Part shown: one piece after another, positions 1 to 6,128 of the stretch
Layout of the letters: the number at the start of each line of letters is the position of its first letter
Position numbering within the stretch: the stretch's first letter is position 1
Assembly (NCBI GenBank): GCA_964604465.1
Contig: CAZRYZ010000012.1
Location: 1 to 33,512 of the forward strand
Direction: 5' to 3'
DNA length: 33,512 bases
Source of the DNA: Fluviibacter sp964604465
GTDB lineage: Bacteria; Pseudomonadota; Gammaproteobacteria; Burkholderiales; Rhodocyclaceae
Notes under the pieces: generated by a model
Databases searched by the model: none
Told to the model about the DNA's origin: nothing
What the model saw: only the letters and a program-made list of their open reading frames with translations
Position numbers and translations under genes: made by a program

Positions 1-120
1 CTGAACGTGGAGAATCTGAAAAACGCTAACCCGCTGCTTAGTGCACGTGTGGCTTCAGGTCAACTCAAGGTGGTGGGTGCCGTCTACGACCTGAGCACCG
101 GTCGCGTAACACTGACCTAG
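1..120 (+). CDS. Beta-class carbonic anhydrase, C-terminal end only
   Basis: The first 120 bases are an open frame with no start, ending in TAG. The 39 residues include the ending GQLKVVGAVYDLSTGRVTLT, which matches the conserved last strand of beta-carbonic anhydrases (V-G-A-x-Y-D-L-x-T-G-x-V). These zinc enzymes interconvert CO2 and bicarbonate in the cytoplasm. The catalytic Cys/His/Cys zinc site lies outside the window, so activity cannot be judged. It is transcribed toward the lipoprotein gene on the other strand. The 86 bp in between hold only short GC-rich inverted repeats without a T-tract. Family assignment is fairly secure; the subtype (can or cynT) is not resolvable. Confidence 0.75.
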   Translation: MNVENLKNANPLLSARVASGQLKVVGAVYDLSTGRVTLT

Positions 121-206
121 ATAGTCACTCAAGGCGGTTTAGCCACAGACTGAGGGGGCACACCCCGGTGTAGCAAAGCCCCGGGTCAAGAATGCTCCCT
201 CGGGAA

Positions 207-662
207 TTACTTTGCGGACTTCGGTACGTCCTTGGGTGCATCCTTGATGCGACAAGTAAAGCTGGCCTGATATTCATCAGGACGATCCTTCTGGACGGGT
301 AGATGAATGATCAGCTCATTCTCTTCGGCATGGAAGGCAATGAGGTCAAGGTAGTTGGTACAGTCACCCGGACGGAAAATGAAATCGCCCTTGGCGGAAT
401 CACCGCAGTATTTACCCCGGAGCGGCCCGGCTAATTTCGTCTCGATGGAGAAGAACTTGGGCTTGTCCTTGAAGGAACGTTCCAGAACAGCCGGCAGGTT
501 GGTCACATTTTGCCGCGATTGAGGCGCTTCACCGGACTTGGCCTCTCCCTTCGCCAGCTGCTCCTCGCCGTCGCAAATATACGCAGTGGGTACCTGACCT
601 TCATTGGAACAGGCGACAAGCAGCAGGGCTGCAGCAACAGGCATCCAGGGAGTGAAGCGCAT
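207..662 (-). CDS. Putative small lipoprotein of unknown function
   Basis: A 151-residue protein beginning MRFTPWMPVAAALLLVACS: a short basic start, a hydrophobic stretch and a lipobox LVAC with the lipidation cysteine at residue 18. It should be exported by Sec, processed by signal peptidase II and anchored in a membrane facing the periplasm. The open frame extends 42 codons upstream through the tRNA terminator, but the ATG at 662 is preferred because it gives a proper lipoprotein signal and has AAAGGA just upstream. The mature part is hydrophilic with four further cysteines (in YICDG, KYCGD, GDCTN and FTCRI), which could form periplasmic disulphides. I recognise no family. It lies downstream of the tRNA-Phe terminator, so it probably has its own promoter. 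Confidence 0.7.
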   Translation of the reverse strand: MRFTPWMPVAAALLLVACSNEGQVPTAYICDGEEQLAKGEAKSGEAPQSRQNVTNLPAVLERSFKDKPKFFSIETKLAGPLRGKYCGDSAKGDFIFRPGDCTNYLDLIAFHAEENELIIHLPVQKDRPDEYQASFTCRIKDAPKDVPKSAK

Positions 663-704
663 GGGAATCCTTTCGAACCATGTTTGACACGATTGGCCGA
701 AGCC

Positions 705-738
705 AAAAAGAAAACGGCTTCCATAAGGGAAGCCGTTT
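705..738 (-). terminator. Rho-independent terminator after tRNA-Phe
   Basis: Read on the minus strand, AAACGGCTTCC and GGAAGCCGTTT form an 11-bp perfect stem with a 5-base loop, followed by TTTTCTTTTT. It begins 5 bases after the tRNA CCA end, so it terminates the tRNA transcript and possibly the whole rplM-rpsI-tRNA unit. Confidence 0.85.
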
Positions 739-743
739 GGATT

Positions 744-819
744 TGGTGGCCAGTCTCGGAATCGAACCAAGGACACGCGGATTTTCAATCCGCTGCTCTA
801 CCAACTGAGCTAACTGGCC
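744..819 (-). tRNA. tRNA-Phe (GAA)
   Basis: A 76-nt cloverleaf on the minus strand. The 7-bp acceptor stem pairs GGCCAGT with ACTGGCC, followed by discriminator A and an encoded CCA. The D-arm holds AGCTCAGTTGGTAGAGC. The anticodon stem GCGGA/TCCGC encloses loop TTGAAAA, so the anticodon is GAA (phenylalanine). The T-arm contains GGTTCGATTCC. It starts 37 nt after the rpsI stop codon with no T-tract terminator between, which suggests it can be read through from the ribosomal protein operon; a private promoter inside rpsI cannot be excluded. Confidence 0.96.
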
Positions 820-856
820 GCACACCCGGGCATTGCTGCCCAGATGCGATGAAGCA

Positions 857-1249
857 TTAACGCTTCGAGAACTGCTTACGGCGACGGGCGCTGTGCAGAC
901 CGACCTTCTTACGCTCAACTTCACGTGCATCGCGAGTTACGAAGCCTGCGTTCGACAGCGCCGACTTGAGTTCGGCGTCGTACTGGATCAGCGCACGGGT
1001 GATACCGTGACGAACAGCGCCGGCTTGACCCGATTCGCCGCCACCAACCACGTTGACGTTGATGTCAAAGGTATTGACGTGATCGACCAGTTCCAGCGGC
1101 TGGCGCACGACCATACGGCCGGTTTCACGCGAGAAGAAGATATCGACCGGCTTGCCATTGACAACGATGTTGCCCTTGCCGCGCTTCAGGTAGACACGAG
1201 CGATAGCGCTCTTGCGACGACCGGTACCGTAGTATTGTTGTTCAGCCAT
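857..1249 (-). CDS. rpsI: 30S ribosomal protein S9
   Basis: A 130-residue protein, exactly the usual length, from MAEQQYYGTGRRKSAIARV to the conserved basic tail ending RRRKQFSKR, which reaches into the ribosomal P site. The central GGGESGQAGAVRHGITRAL segment is the S9 signature. It is the second gene of the rplM-rpsI operon, 9 nt after rplM, with AAGAGG upstream of the ATG. The stop codon lies within a small GAAGC/GCTTC hairpin that lacks a T-tract, so transcription may continue into tRNA-Phe. Confidence 0.98.
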   Translation of the reverse strand: MAEQQYYGTGRRKSAIARVYLKRGKGNIVVNGKPVDIFFSRETGRMVVRQPLELVDHVNTFDINVNVVGGGESGQAGAVRHGITRALIQYDAELKSALSNAGFVTRDAREVERKKVGLHSARRRKQFSKR

Positions 1250-1258
1250 AAAAACCTC

Positions 1259-1687
1259 TTAGATTTCCAGCGCTTTGGGCTGCTGGGCGGTATGCGGATG
1301 CGTGGCGCCGGCGTAGCACTTGAGCTTCTTGATCATGGCGTAGCCCAGCGGACCCTTCGGCAGCATGCCCTTAACGGCCTTCTCCAGAGCACGCTCCGGG
1401 AAACGCTGTTGCATCTTGCCAAACGTGGTTTCGTAGATGCCGCCCGGGTAGCCCGAGTGACGGAAATATTTTTTGTCTTCGGCCTTGTTACCCGTGACGC
1501 GCAGCTTCTCGACGTTCACGACAACAATGAAATCGCCCGTATCAACGTGCGGGGTGTATTCAGGCTTATGCTTGCCACGCAGGCGGCGTGCGACTTCGCT
1601 GGCAACGCGGCCCAGAACTTTGTCCGTGGCGTCAACGACGAACCAGTCGCGCGTGACTTCATGCGGCTTGGCGGAAAAGGTTTTCAT
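1259..1687 (-). CDS. rplM: 50S ribosomal protein L13
   Basis: A 142-residue protein, the standard bacterial L13 length, starting MKTFSAKPHEVTRDWFVVDA. It contains the typical LGRVASEVARRLRGKHK and the YFRHSGYPGG segment. L13 is an early-assembly 23S rRNA-binding protein. The open frame runs 54 codons further upstream, but the ATG at 1687 matches the family start and is preceded by GGAAG. It is the first gene of the rplM-rpsI operon, driven by the strong sigma-70 promoter at 1738-1767, which gives a leader of about 43 nt. Confidence 0.98.
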   Translation of the reverse strand: MKTFSAKPHEVTRDWFVVDATDKVLGRVASEVARRLRGKHKPEYTPHVDTGDFIVVVNVEKLRVTGNKAEDKKYFRHSGYPGGIYETTFGKMQQRFPERALEKAVKGMLPKGPLGYAMIKKLKCYAGATHPHTAQQPKALEI

Positions 1688-1737
1688 CTTTGCACTTCCG
1701 TGGCGCCATGGGTGGCGCGGAATTTGGGAAAACGCGC

Positions 1738-1767
1738 ATTCTAGCAATATTCCGAATTTCGCGTCAA
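1738..1767 (-). promoter_or_regulatory. Sigma-70 promoter of rplM-rpsI
   Basis: Minus strand TTGACG, 18-base spacer, TAGAAT; each box is one mismatch from consensus. Transcription would start near 1731. It lies downstream of the terminator-like hairpin at 1831-1864, so that hairpin is not part of the rplM transcript made from this promoter. Confidence 0.75.
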
Positions 1768-1830
1768 GTCTTTTGCCGAACGCGCCATCATGCCAGTGGG
1801 TTTGTCCTGGGCCGTCAGGCGCTGAGCACC

Positions 1831-1864
1831 AAAAAAAACGCGGAGCCACAACGTGGTTCCGCGT
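1831..1864 (-). terminator. Rho-independent terminator of the putative small RNA
   Basis: On the minus strand ACGCGGAACCAC and GTGGCTCCGCGT form a 12-position stem (11 pairs, one A-C mismatch) around loop GTT, followed directly by eight T. On the plus strand the same repeat has a G-U pair but no T-tract. It sits about 60 bp upstream of the rplM promoter, so it ends a separate transcript or shields rplM from upstream transcription. Confidence 0.7.
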
Positions 1865-1936
1865 AAATCCACACCAAAGGAGGAGGGTGGAGGAGACAAT
1901 CTTGCGGGCGCCATAAAAGCTTACACCCGGCTTACG
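1831..1936 (-). ncRNA. Putative small RNA with tandem CUCCUCC motifs
   Basis: The 389 bp between rplM and the OsmC-like gene have no convincing protein gene, but the minus strand has a complete small transcription unit. It has a promoter-like pair (1942-1970), about 105 nt of sequence, and a hairpin with an 8-T tract (1831-1864). The presumed transcript has two C-rich motifs in a presumably unpaired region, CUCCUCC at 1895-1889 and again at 1885-1879. The second runs on as CCUCCUUU, identical to the anti-Shine-Dalgarno end of 16S rRNA. The stretch UUGUCUCCUCC would pair with ribosome binding sites of the type GGAGGAGACAA. This looks like a trans-acting RNA that masks ribosome binding sites. 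It matches no family I can name with certainty, and expression is unproven. Confidence 0.5.
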
Positions 1937-1941
1937 TGGAC

Positions 1942-1970
1942 AATGTATAGCCCCCGGAACAAAAAATCAA
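1942..1970 (-). promoter_or_regulatory. Candidate promoter of the putative small RNA
   Basis: Minus strand TTGATT at 1970-1965 followed by TATACATT at 1949-1942. Reading the -10 as TATACA gives a 15-base spacer; reading it as TACATT gives 17. The start would be near 1936. It is a moderate match, supported mainly by the terminator at the expected distance. Confidence 0.4.
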
Positions 1971-2008
1971 GGGGATTTGTTGTGCCGCAGCAAAATATTT
2001 ATAAGCCC

Positions 2009-2035
2009 TTGGCGGCGCTCGGTTTATCGTACAAT
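2009..2035 (+). promoter_or_regulatory. Candidate promoter of the OsmC-like gene
   Basis: TTGGCG, 15-base spacer, TACAAT, with a start expected near 2042, about 35 nt before the ATG. The -10 is good and the spacer is short. Confidence 0.4.
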
Positions 2036-2076
2036 CGCGGATCTTTCGTTTTCAGCTTATCTGGAGCCTAAAAACC

Positions 2077-2496
2077 ATGGAATGCCGCGTCGCCTGGACT
2101 GATCATATGACTTTTGTTGCCAGTACCGGCAGTGGCCATGAGGTCACCATGGACGGCCCCCCGGATCTGGGCGGCAGAAATCTTGGCCCCCGCCCCATGG
2201 AGATGATGCTGGCAGGCGCCGGCGGGTGCACCGCCTTTGATGTGGTGCTGATTCTGCAACGTGGCCGCCACCCGATCACCGGATGCGAGGTACAGATGTC
2301 GGCAGAGCGGGCGGAGACCGAGCCCAAGGTCTTTACCAAGCTTCACTTGCACTATGTCGTGACCGGGAATCAGCTAAAGCGGGAGGCGGTAGAGCGTGCC
2401 ATCACCCTCTCCAAGGACAAATACTGCTCGGCCACGGCCATGCTCGGTGCAACGGCCGAGATCACCTGGGATCTCGAACTGCGCGACGCGAGCTAG
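2077..2496 (+). CDS. OsmC/Ohr family protein (YhfA-like)
   Basis: A 139-residue protein with the OsmC fold pattern: an N-terminal beta region, NLGPRPMEMMLAGAGGCTAFD (residues 35-55), and a C-terminal SKDKYCSATAML segment. The two family cysteines, C51 and C117, are present; in OsmC and Ohr the equivalent pair reduces organic hydroperoxides. Length and the KYCSATAML motif are closer to the YhfA branch, whose physiological substrate is not settled. The ATG at 2077 has GGAG 10 bases upstream. It stands alone on the plus strand and converges on coq7, sharing the 4-bp palindrome CTAG in which both stop codons lie. Cytoplasmic redox protection is the likely role, by family only. Confidence 0.85.
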   Translation: MECRVAWTDHMTFVASTGSGHEVTMDGPPDLGGRNLGPRPMEMMLAGAGGCTAFDVVLILQRGRHPITGCEVQMSAERAETEPKVFTKLHLHYVVTGNQLKREAVERAITLSKDKYCSATAMLGATAEITWDLELRDAS

Positions 2497-3116
2497 ATCC
2501 GGTAGGACAGGCTGGTCAACAACCGCGAGGTCTGTTGCATCAGCCTTTTGATCAGCGGTGGAAACTGAGCGGCACCCAGCGCCTCGGCGGTGTGCGCGTG
2601 CGACGTTTCGTCCTGGGCCATCTGCCGGATGATGGCGGCACTTTTCTCATCGGCCTCGGGCAAACGCTCGAGGTGACTCTCCAGGTGGGCCGTCACCTGC
2701 TTCTCGGTCTCGGCAAGAAACCCCAGATTCCAGCGGTCACCCAGCTTTCCTGCGAGCACGCCCAGTGTCAATGAACCGGCATACCAGAGTGGGTTCAGAA
2801 GGCTGGTGTGACTGCCCAGTTCGCGCAGACGCTGTTCAGTCCAGGCCAGGTGCTCAGTCTCCTCGTGCGCAGCCTCACGCAACGCTTCACGCACGGAAGG
2901 ATCACGTGAGGTTAGCGCCTGCCCCTGATACAGCGCCTGGGCACACACTTCACCGCTGTGATTGACCCGCATTAGCCCCGCCACATGCCGCCGCTCGAGC
3001 TCACTCAGATCTGCTTCCGGCAGTTCGGCATCGGGATGTGGCCGCACACTGGTCTGCGAGACAAAGAGGGTACGCAATACCTTGTCGGCTTCGATGATGA
3101 ACTGATCAATATTCAT
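2493..3116 (-). CDS. coq7: Ubiquinone biosynthesis di-iron hydroxylase Coq7
   Basis: A 207-residue di-iron protein that hydroxylates demethoxyubiquinone in the penultimate steps of ubiquinone synthesis, at the membrane surface. The iron ligands are visible: NHSGE (52-56), EETEH (85-89), a central glutamate in AETEKQVTAH (about 138), and DETSH (169-173). A helical hydrophobic stretch (about 107-123) fits membrane association. The ATG at 3116 is chosen because GGGAGGT lies just upstream and the family usually starts with a short M-x-x-D-x-F helix; the frame extends 33 codons further into the CNP1-like gene. It is the last gene of an rppH, CNP1-like, coq7 operon, with a 4-nt gap to the upstream stop. 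Confidence 0.93.
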   Translation of the reverse strand: MNIDQFIIEADKVLRTLFVSQTSVRPHPDAELPEADLSELERRHVAGLMRVNHSGEVCAQALYQGQALTSRDPSVREALREAAHEETEHLAWTEQRLRELGSHTSLLNPLWYAGSLTLGVLAGKLGDRWNLGFLAETEKQVTAHLESHLERLPEADEKSAAIIRQMAQDETSHAHTAEALGAAQFPPLIKRLMQQTSRLLTSLSYRI

Positions 3117-3120
3117 AACC

Positions 3121-3678
3121 TTACCTCCCGGATGTAGTCGCCGGACCTGACCGCAAGCGCGCGACAGCCACTTCAGCGCTGGGCGGTGGTTCGAGATCCA
3201 GACAGAAATAATCATAAGCCAGCACCGCCGGATAGGCGTTGTGCATCTTGTGTTGCTGCCGCTGCATCAGCACCCACGAGGAGCCCTGACTTTCAACCCA
3301 GGAGCCATCCGGTTTTCCAAAGGCATAGAGCCGACGTTCGCGGGTTTTACAGCGCAACCCTTCGTAATTCACCGTGCGCGCGCCGCCCGGGGACTCAATC
3401 ACCACCGTAAAGCGCACAACGCCATCCCCGCCCACCGACACACTGGCGGGATCCACAAAAAACCGATTGGCATTGGTCACGTTGACCTCAAACGGTATCA
3501 ACGCATTGGCATCCGGTGCCGCCGGAAGTTTATATTTTTCTTCCTGCCAGATTTTTTTGTCCTCCTCGGACTCCTGGTAGTCGTAACACTCGTAATACTT
3601 TCGGGTGTCACACTCCTGAGCGGCCCAGGCTATCGCCGACAGACCCAGGACTCCGAGTAGCAGAAGTCGCCGCATCAT
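3121..3678 (-). CDS. CNP1-like family exported protein
   Basis: A 185-residue protein with a cleavable signal peptide (MMRRLLLLGVLGLSAIAWA, cleavage about residue 19-20). The mature part begins with an acidic, aromatic stretch (CDTRKYYECYDYQE) and then a beta-rich domain (about 60-170) with FFVDPASVSVGGDGVVRFT and the motif EGLRCKTRERRLYAFG. This matches the CNP1-like family of betaproteobacteria as I recall it; its function is unknown. It should be periplasmic, with several cysteines that may pair. The start overlaps the rppH stop as ATGA, so the two are translationally coupled, and coq7 follows after 4 nt. Confidence 0.8.
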   Translation of the reverse strand: MMRRLLLLGVLGLSAIAWAAQECDTRKYYECYDYQESEEDKKIWQEEKYKLPAAPDANALIPFEVNVTNANRFFVDPASVSVGGDGVVRFTVVIESPGGARTVNYEGLRCKTRERRLYAFGKPDGSWVESQGSSWVLMQRQQHKMHNAYPAVLAYDYFCLDLEPPPSAEVAVARLRSGPATTSGR

Positions 3679-4244
3679 TCGGCCACCTCGGTCAATGGCA
3701 CCGATGGCGCACCGGACTTGGCAGTCGGCGTGCGTCGACCCCGCCGACCGATGGCCGGATGGCGCAGACGATCGGCGTTCAGAAAGGGCTCCAGCTCGGC
3801 GAGTGCCAGCTGATAGACCTCACGCTTGAACTCGACCACCGTATCCATGGGAATCCAGTACTGGCTCCAGCGCCAGGCATCAAACTCGGGATGCGTACTG
3901 GCCCGTAACTGCACATGGTGATCGCCGCCCGTCAGGCGCAACAGGTACCAGATCTGTTTCTGACCCCTGTAGTTGCCGCGCCATTCTCGGCGAATCCACT
4001 GTTCGGGCACCTCATAGCGGAGCCAGTCCTTGGTCCGGCCAAGAATCTTGACATGCTCGGGGGCCAGCCCCACCTCTTCCTGCAATTCACGATACATGGC
4101 CTCTTCGGGGGATTCGCCACGCTTGATCCCACCCTGCGGAAACTGCCAGGCGTGCTCCTTGACGCGCTTCCCCCAGAAAACCTGATTCCGTGCATTGCAG
4201 AGAATGATGCCGACGTTGGGGCGGAAGCCTTCACGGTCTAGCAT
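3675..4244 (-). CDS. rppH: RNA pyrophosphohydrolase (Nudix)
   Basis: A 189-residue Nudix hydrolase that removes pyrophosphate from the 5' end of mRNAs and so starts RNase E-dependent decay. It begins MLDREGFRPNVGIIL, typical of RppH/NudH. The Nudix box spans residues 38-60: G38, E44, then R52-E53-L54 and E56-E57-x-G59-L60. The signature WQFPQGGI (33-40) and a GQKQIWYLL strand are also present. The basic, proline-rich tail after about residue 155 is a common betaproteobacterial extension. AGGTGA lies 5 bases before the ATG. First gene of the operon with the CNP1-like gene and coq7, divergent from proS. Confidence 0.94.
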   Translation of the reverse strand: MLDREGFRPNVGIILCNARNQVFWGKRVKEHAWQFPQGGIKRGESPEEAMYRELQEEVGLAPEHVKILGRTKDWLRYEVPEQWIRREWRGNYRGQKQIWYLLRLTGGDHHVQLRASTHPEFDAWRWSQYWIPMDTVVEFKREVYQLALAELEPFLNADRLRHPAIGRRGRRTPTAKSGAPSVPLTEVAE

Positions 4245-4394
4245 ATATCACCTGCGTTAATTTGAAATTGCCTTGATTCTGGCACAACCGGCACCCAGAC
4301 GAAAGCCGGCTTCCGCTAGAATGCCAATTTTCCGCCCCTCTGGGCGGCTTAAAACGGCTTTGCCGCCTTCCACATGCCTTGCTCAGGGTTTGCT

Positions 4395-6128
4395 ATGCGC
4401 TCCTCCCAGTTTCTGATTTCCACCCTCAAAGAAGCCCCGGCCGACGCCGAAGTCATCAGTCAGAAGCTGATGCTGCGTGCCGGACTAATCCGTCGGCTGG
4501 CCTCCGGGGTATATACCTGGTCGCCGCTGGGGCTTCGCACCTTGCGCAAGGTGGAAGCGATCGTGCGCGATGAAATGAATCGCGCCGGTGCCCTCGAAAT
4601 GCTAATGCCGGCAGTGCAACCCTTTGAATTGTGGCAGGAATCTGGTCGCGGCGAGCAATATGGTCCTGAGCTGTTGCGCTTCAAGGATCGCCATCAGCGC
4701 GAGTTTGTTATCGGACCGACGCATGAAGAGGTGGTCACCGATTTCGTCCGTAAGGAAATCAAGAGCTATCGCCAGCTGCCCCTGCACCTGTATCAGATCC
4801 AGACCAAGTTCCGCGACGAGATCCGACCGCGTTTCGGCGTGATGCGGGGCCGCGAGTTCCTGATGAAGGATGGTTATTCCTTCCACACCAGTTTTGAAGA
4901 TCTGCAACGCGAATACCGCGTCATGTACGACACCTACAGCCGTATTTTCAGCCGTCTTGGTCTTCGCTTCCGCGCCGTGGCTGCCGACACCGGCTCTATC
5001 GGCGGTACTGGCTCACACGAGTTTCATGTGCTGGCCGAGTCGGGTGAAGACGACATCGCCTTCTGCCCGAGCTCGGACTTTGCCGCCAACGTCGAACTGG
5101 CCGAGGCTTTGGCACCCGCCACACCCCGCCCTTCACCTGGCGCGACCCTGACCAAGGTCGCCACCCCAAAGAAATCGCGCTGCGAAGACGTCGCCCAGGT
5201 GCTGAACATCCCGTTATCGGGTCTGGTTAAATGTCTGGCCATCGTGCCGGATCTGCCCGAAGGCTCAACCAACGCTTCAGGCGACCTGGTTCTGCTGCTC
5301 CTGCGTGGCGACCATGAGCTCAATGAAATCAAGGCCAGCAAGATCGAGAGCATTGGTGCTTTCCGCTTCGCCCGCGAGGATGAAGTCAAAGAAGCCCTGG
5401 GCTGTATCCCCGGCTTTATCGGGCCCGTCGGCATTAAGCCCGGCATCCGAGTGATTGCCGATCGCTCGGTCGCCGTGATGGCCGATTTTGCCTGTGGGGC
5501 TAATGAGTACGACATGCACCTCACCGGTGCTAACTTTGGTCGTGACCTGCCGGAGCCGGAAATTGCCGATATCCGCAATGTGGTCGCGGGCGACCCCTCG
5601 CCGGACGGCAAAGGTGTGCTAGAAATCGTGCGCGGCATTGAAGTCGGTCACATCTTCCAGCTGAGAACCAAATACGCCGAGGCGCTGGGCTGCACCTTCC
5701 TGAATGAGCAAGGCAAGGCCGAAGTGATGGAAATGGGCTGTTACGGTATTGGCGTGACCCGTATTGTCGGTTCGGCCATCGAGCAGAACCACGATGACAA
5801 GGGCATCGCCTTCCCGGCTGCCATTGCCCCCTTCACCGTAGCCATTGTGCCGATGGGCTATCACAAGTCGCCTGCCATTCAGCAGGCGGCTAATGAGCTC
5901 TATGAAGAACTGATCGCCGCGGGCTTCGATGTACTCCTTGACGACCGCAACGAACGCCCTGGGGTGATGTTTGCTGATATGGAACTCATCGGAATCCCGC
6001 AGCGCCTAGTGATTGGCGAAAAGGGTCTGGCCGCAGGCCAGATCGAAGCCAAGGGGCGCCGTGATGCCGAAGCGACCATGATTGATCGGGCTGGCGTGGT
6101 GGATTACCTGCGCAAGGTGCTTGCTTAA
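4395..6128 (+). CDS. proS: Prolyl-tRNA synthetase
   Basis: A 577-residue bacterial-type class II synthetase that charges tRNA-Pro in the cytoplasm. It starts MRSSQFLISTLKEAPADAE, as in E. coli ProS; the in-frame ATG 7 codons upstream lacks that alignment. Class II motifs are clear: RFKDRHQREFVIGPTHEE and TKFRDEIRPRFGVMRGREF (motif 2 region) in the first 170 residues. The editing (INS) insertion occupies about 220-400, and the C-terminal anticodon-binding domain carries VLLDDRNERPGVMFADMELI. The 150-bp leader has a TAGAAT -10-like box at 4317-4322 without a convincing -35, and a CCGCCC/GGGCGG hairpin at 4332-4347. Its stop overlaps that of convergent ffh (TTAA). Confidence 0.97.
   Translation: MRSSQFLISTLKEAPADAEVISQKLMLRAGLIRRLASGVYTWSPLGLRTLRKVEAIVRDEMNRAGALEMLMPAVQPFELWQESGRGEQYGPELLRFKDRHQREFVIGPTHEEVVTDFVRKEIKSYRQLPLHLYQIQTKFRDEIRPRFGVMRGREFLMKDGYSFHTSFEDLQREYRVMYDTYSRIFSRLGLRFRAVAADTGSIGGTGSHEFHVLAESGEDDIAFCPSSDFAANVELAEALAPATPRPSPGATLTKVATPKKSRCEDVAQVLNIPLSGLVKCLAIVPDLPEGSTNASGDLVLLLLRGDHELNEIKASKIESIGAFRFAREDEVKEALGCIPGFIGPVGIKPGIRVIADRSVAVMADFACGANEYDMHLTGANFGRDLPEPEIADIRNVVAGDPSPDGKGVLEIVRGIEVGHIFQLRTKYAEALGCTFLNEQGKAEVMEMGCYGIGVTRIVGSAIEQNHDDKGIAFPAAIAPFTVAIVPMGYHKSPAIQQAANELYEELIAAGFDVLLDDRNERPGVMFADMELIGIPQRLVIGEKGLAAGQIEAKGRRDAEATMIDRAGVVDYLRKVLA

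Noticed and set aside
121..206. Possible terminator after the carbonic anhydrase gene
   Set aside because: GGGG/CCCC repeats exist but form only very short stems, and there is no T-tract on either strand.
833..1744. Long plus-strand open frame (303 codons) opposite rplM-rpsI
   Set aside because: It is the antisense shadow of two certain ribosomal protein genes, has no family resemblance and no ribosome binding site.
1853..2071. Plus-strand 72-codon frame between rplM and the OsmC-like gene
   Set aside because: Its GGAGGAGGGTGGAGGAG region looks like stacked ribosome binding sites, but no good start follows; the minus-strand small RNA with promoter and terminator explains the region better.
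4280..4296. Sigma-54-like TGGCAC upstream of proS
   Set aside because: The -12 half (TTGC at the right spacing) is absent.
4332..4366. Hairpins in the proS leader as a T-box or attenuator
   Set aside because: Short GC stems only; no T-box sequence, no T-tract and no leader peptide.
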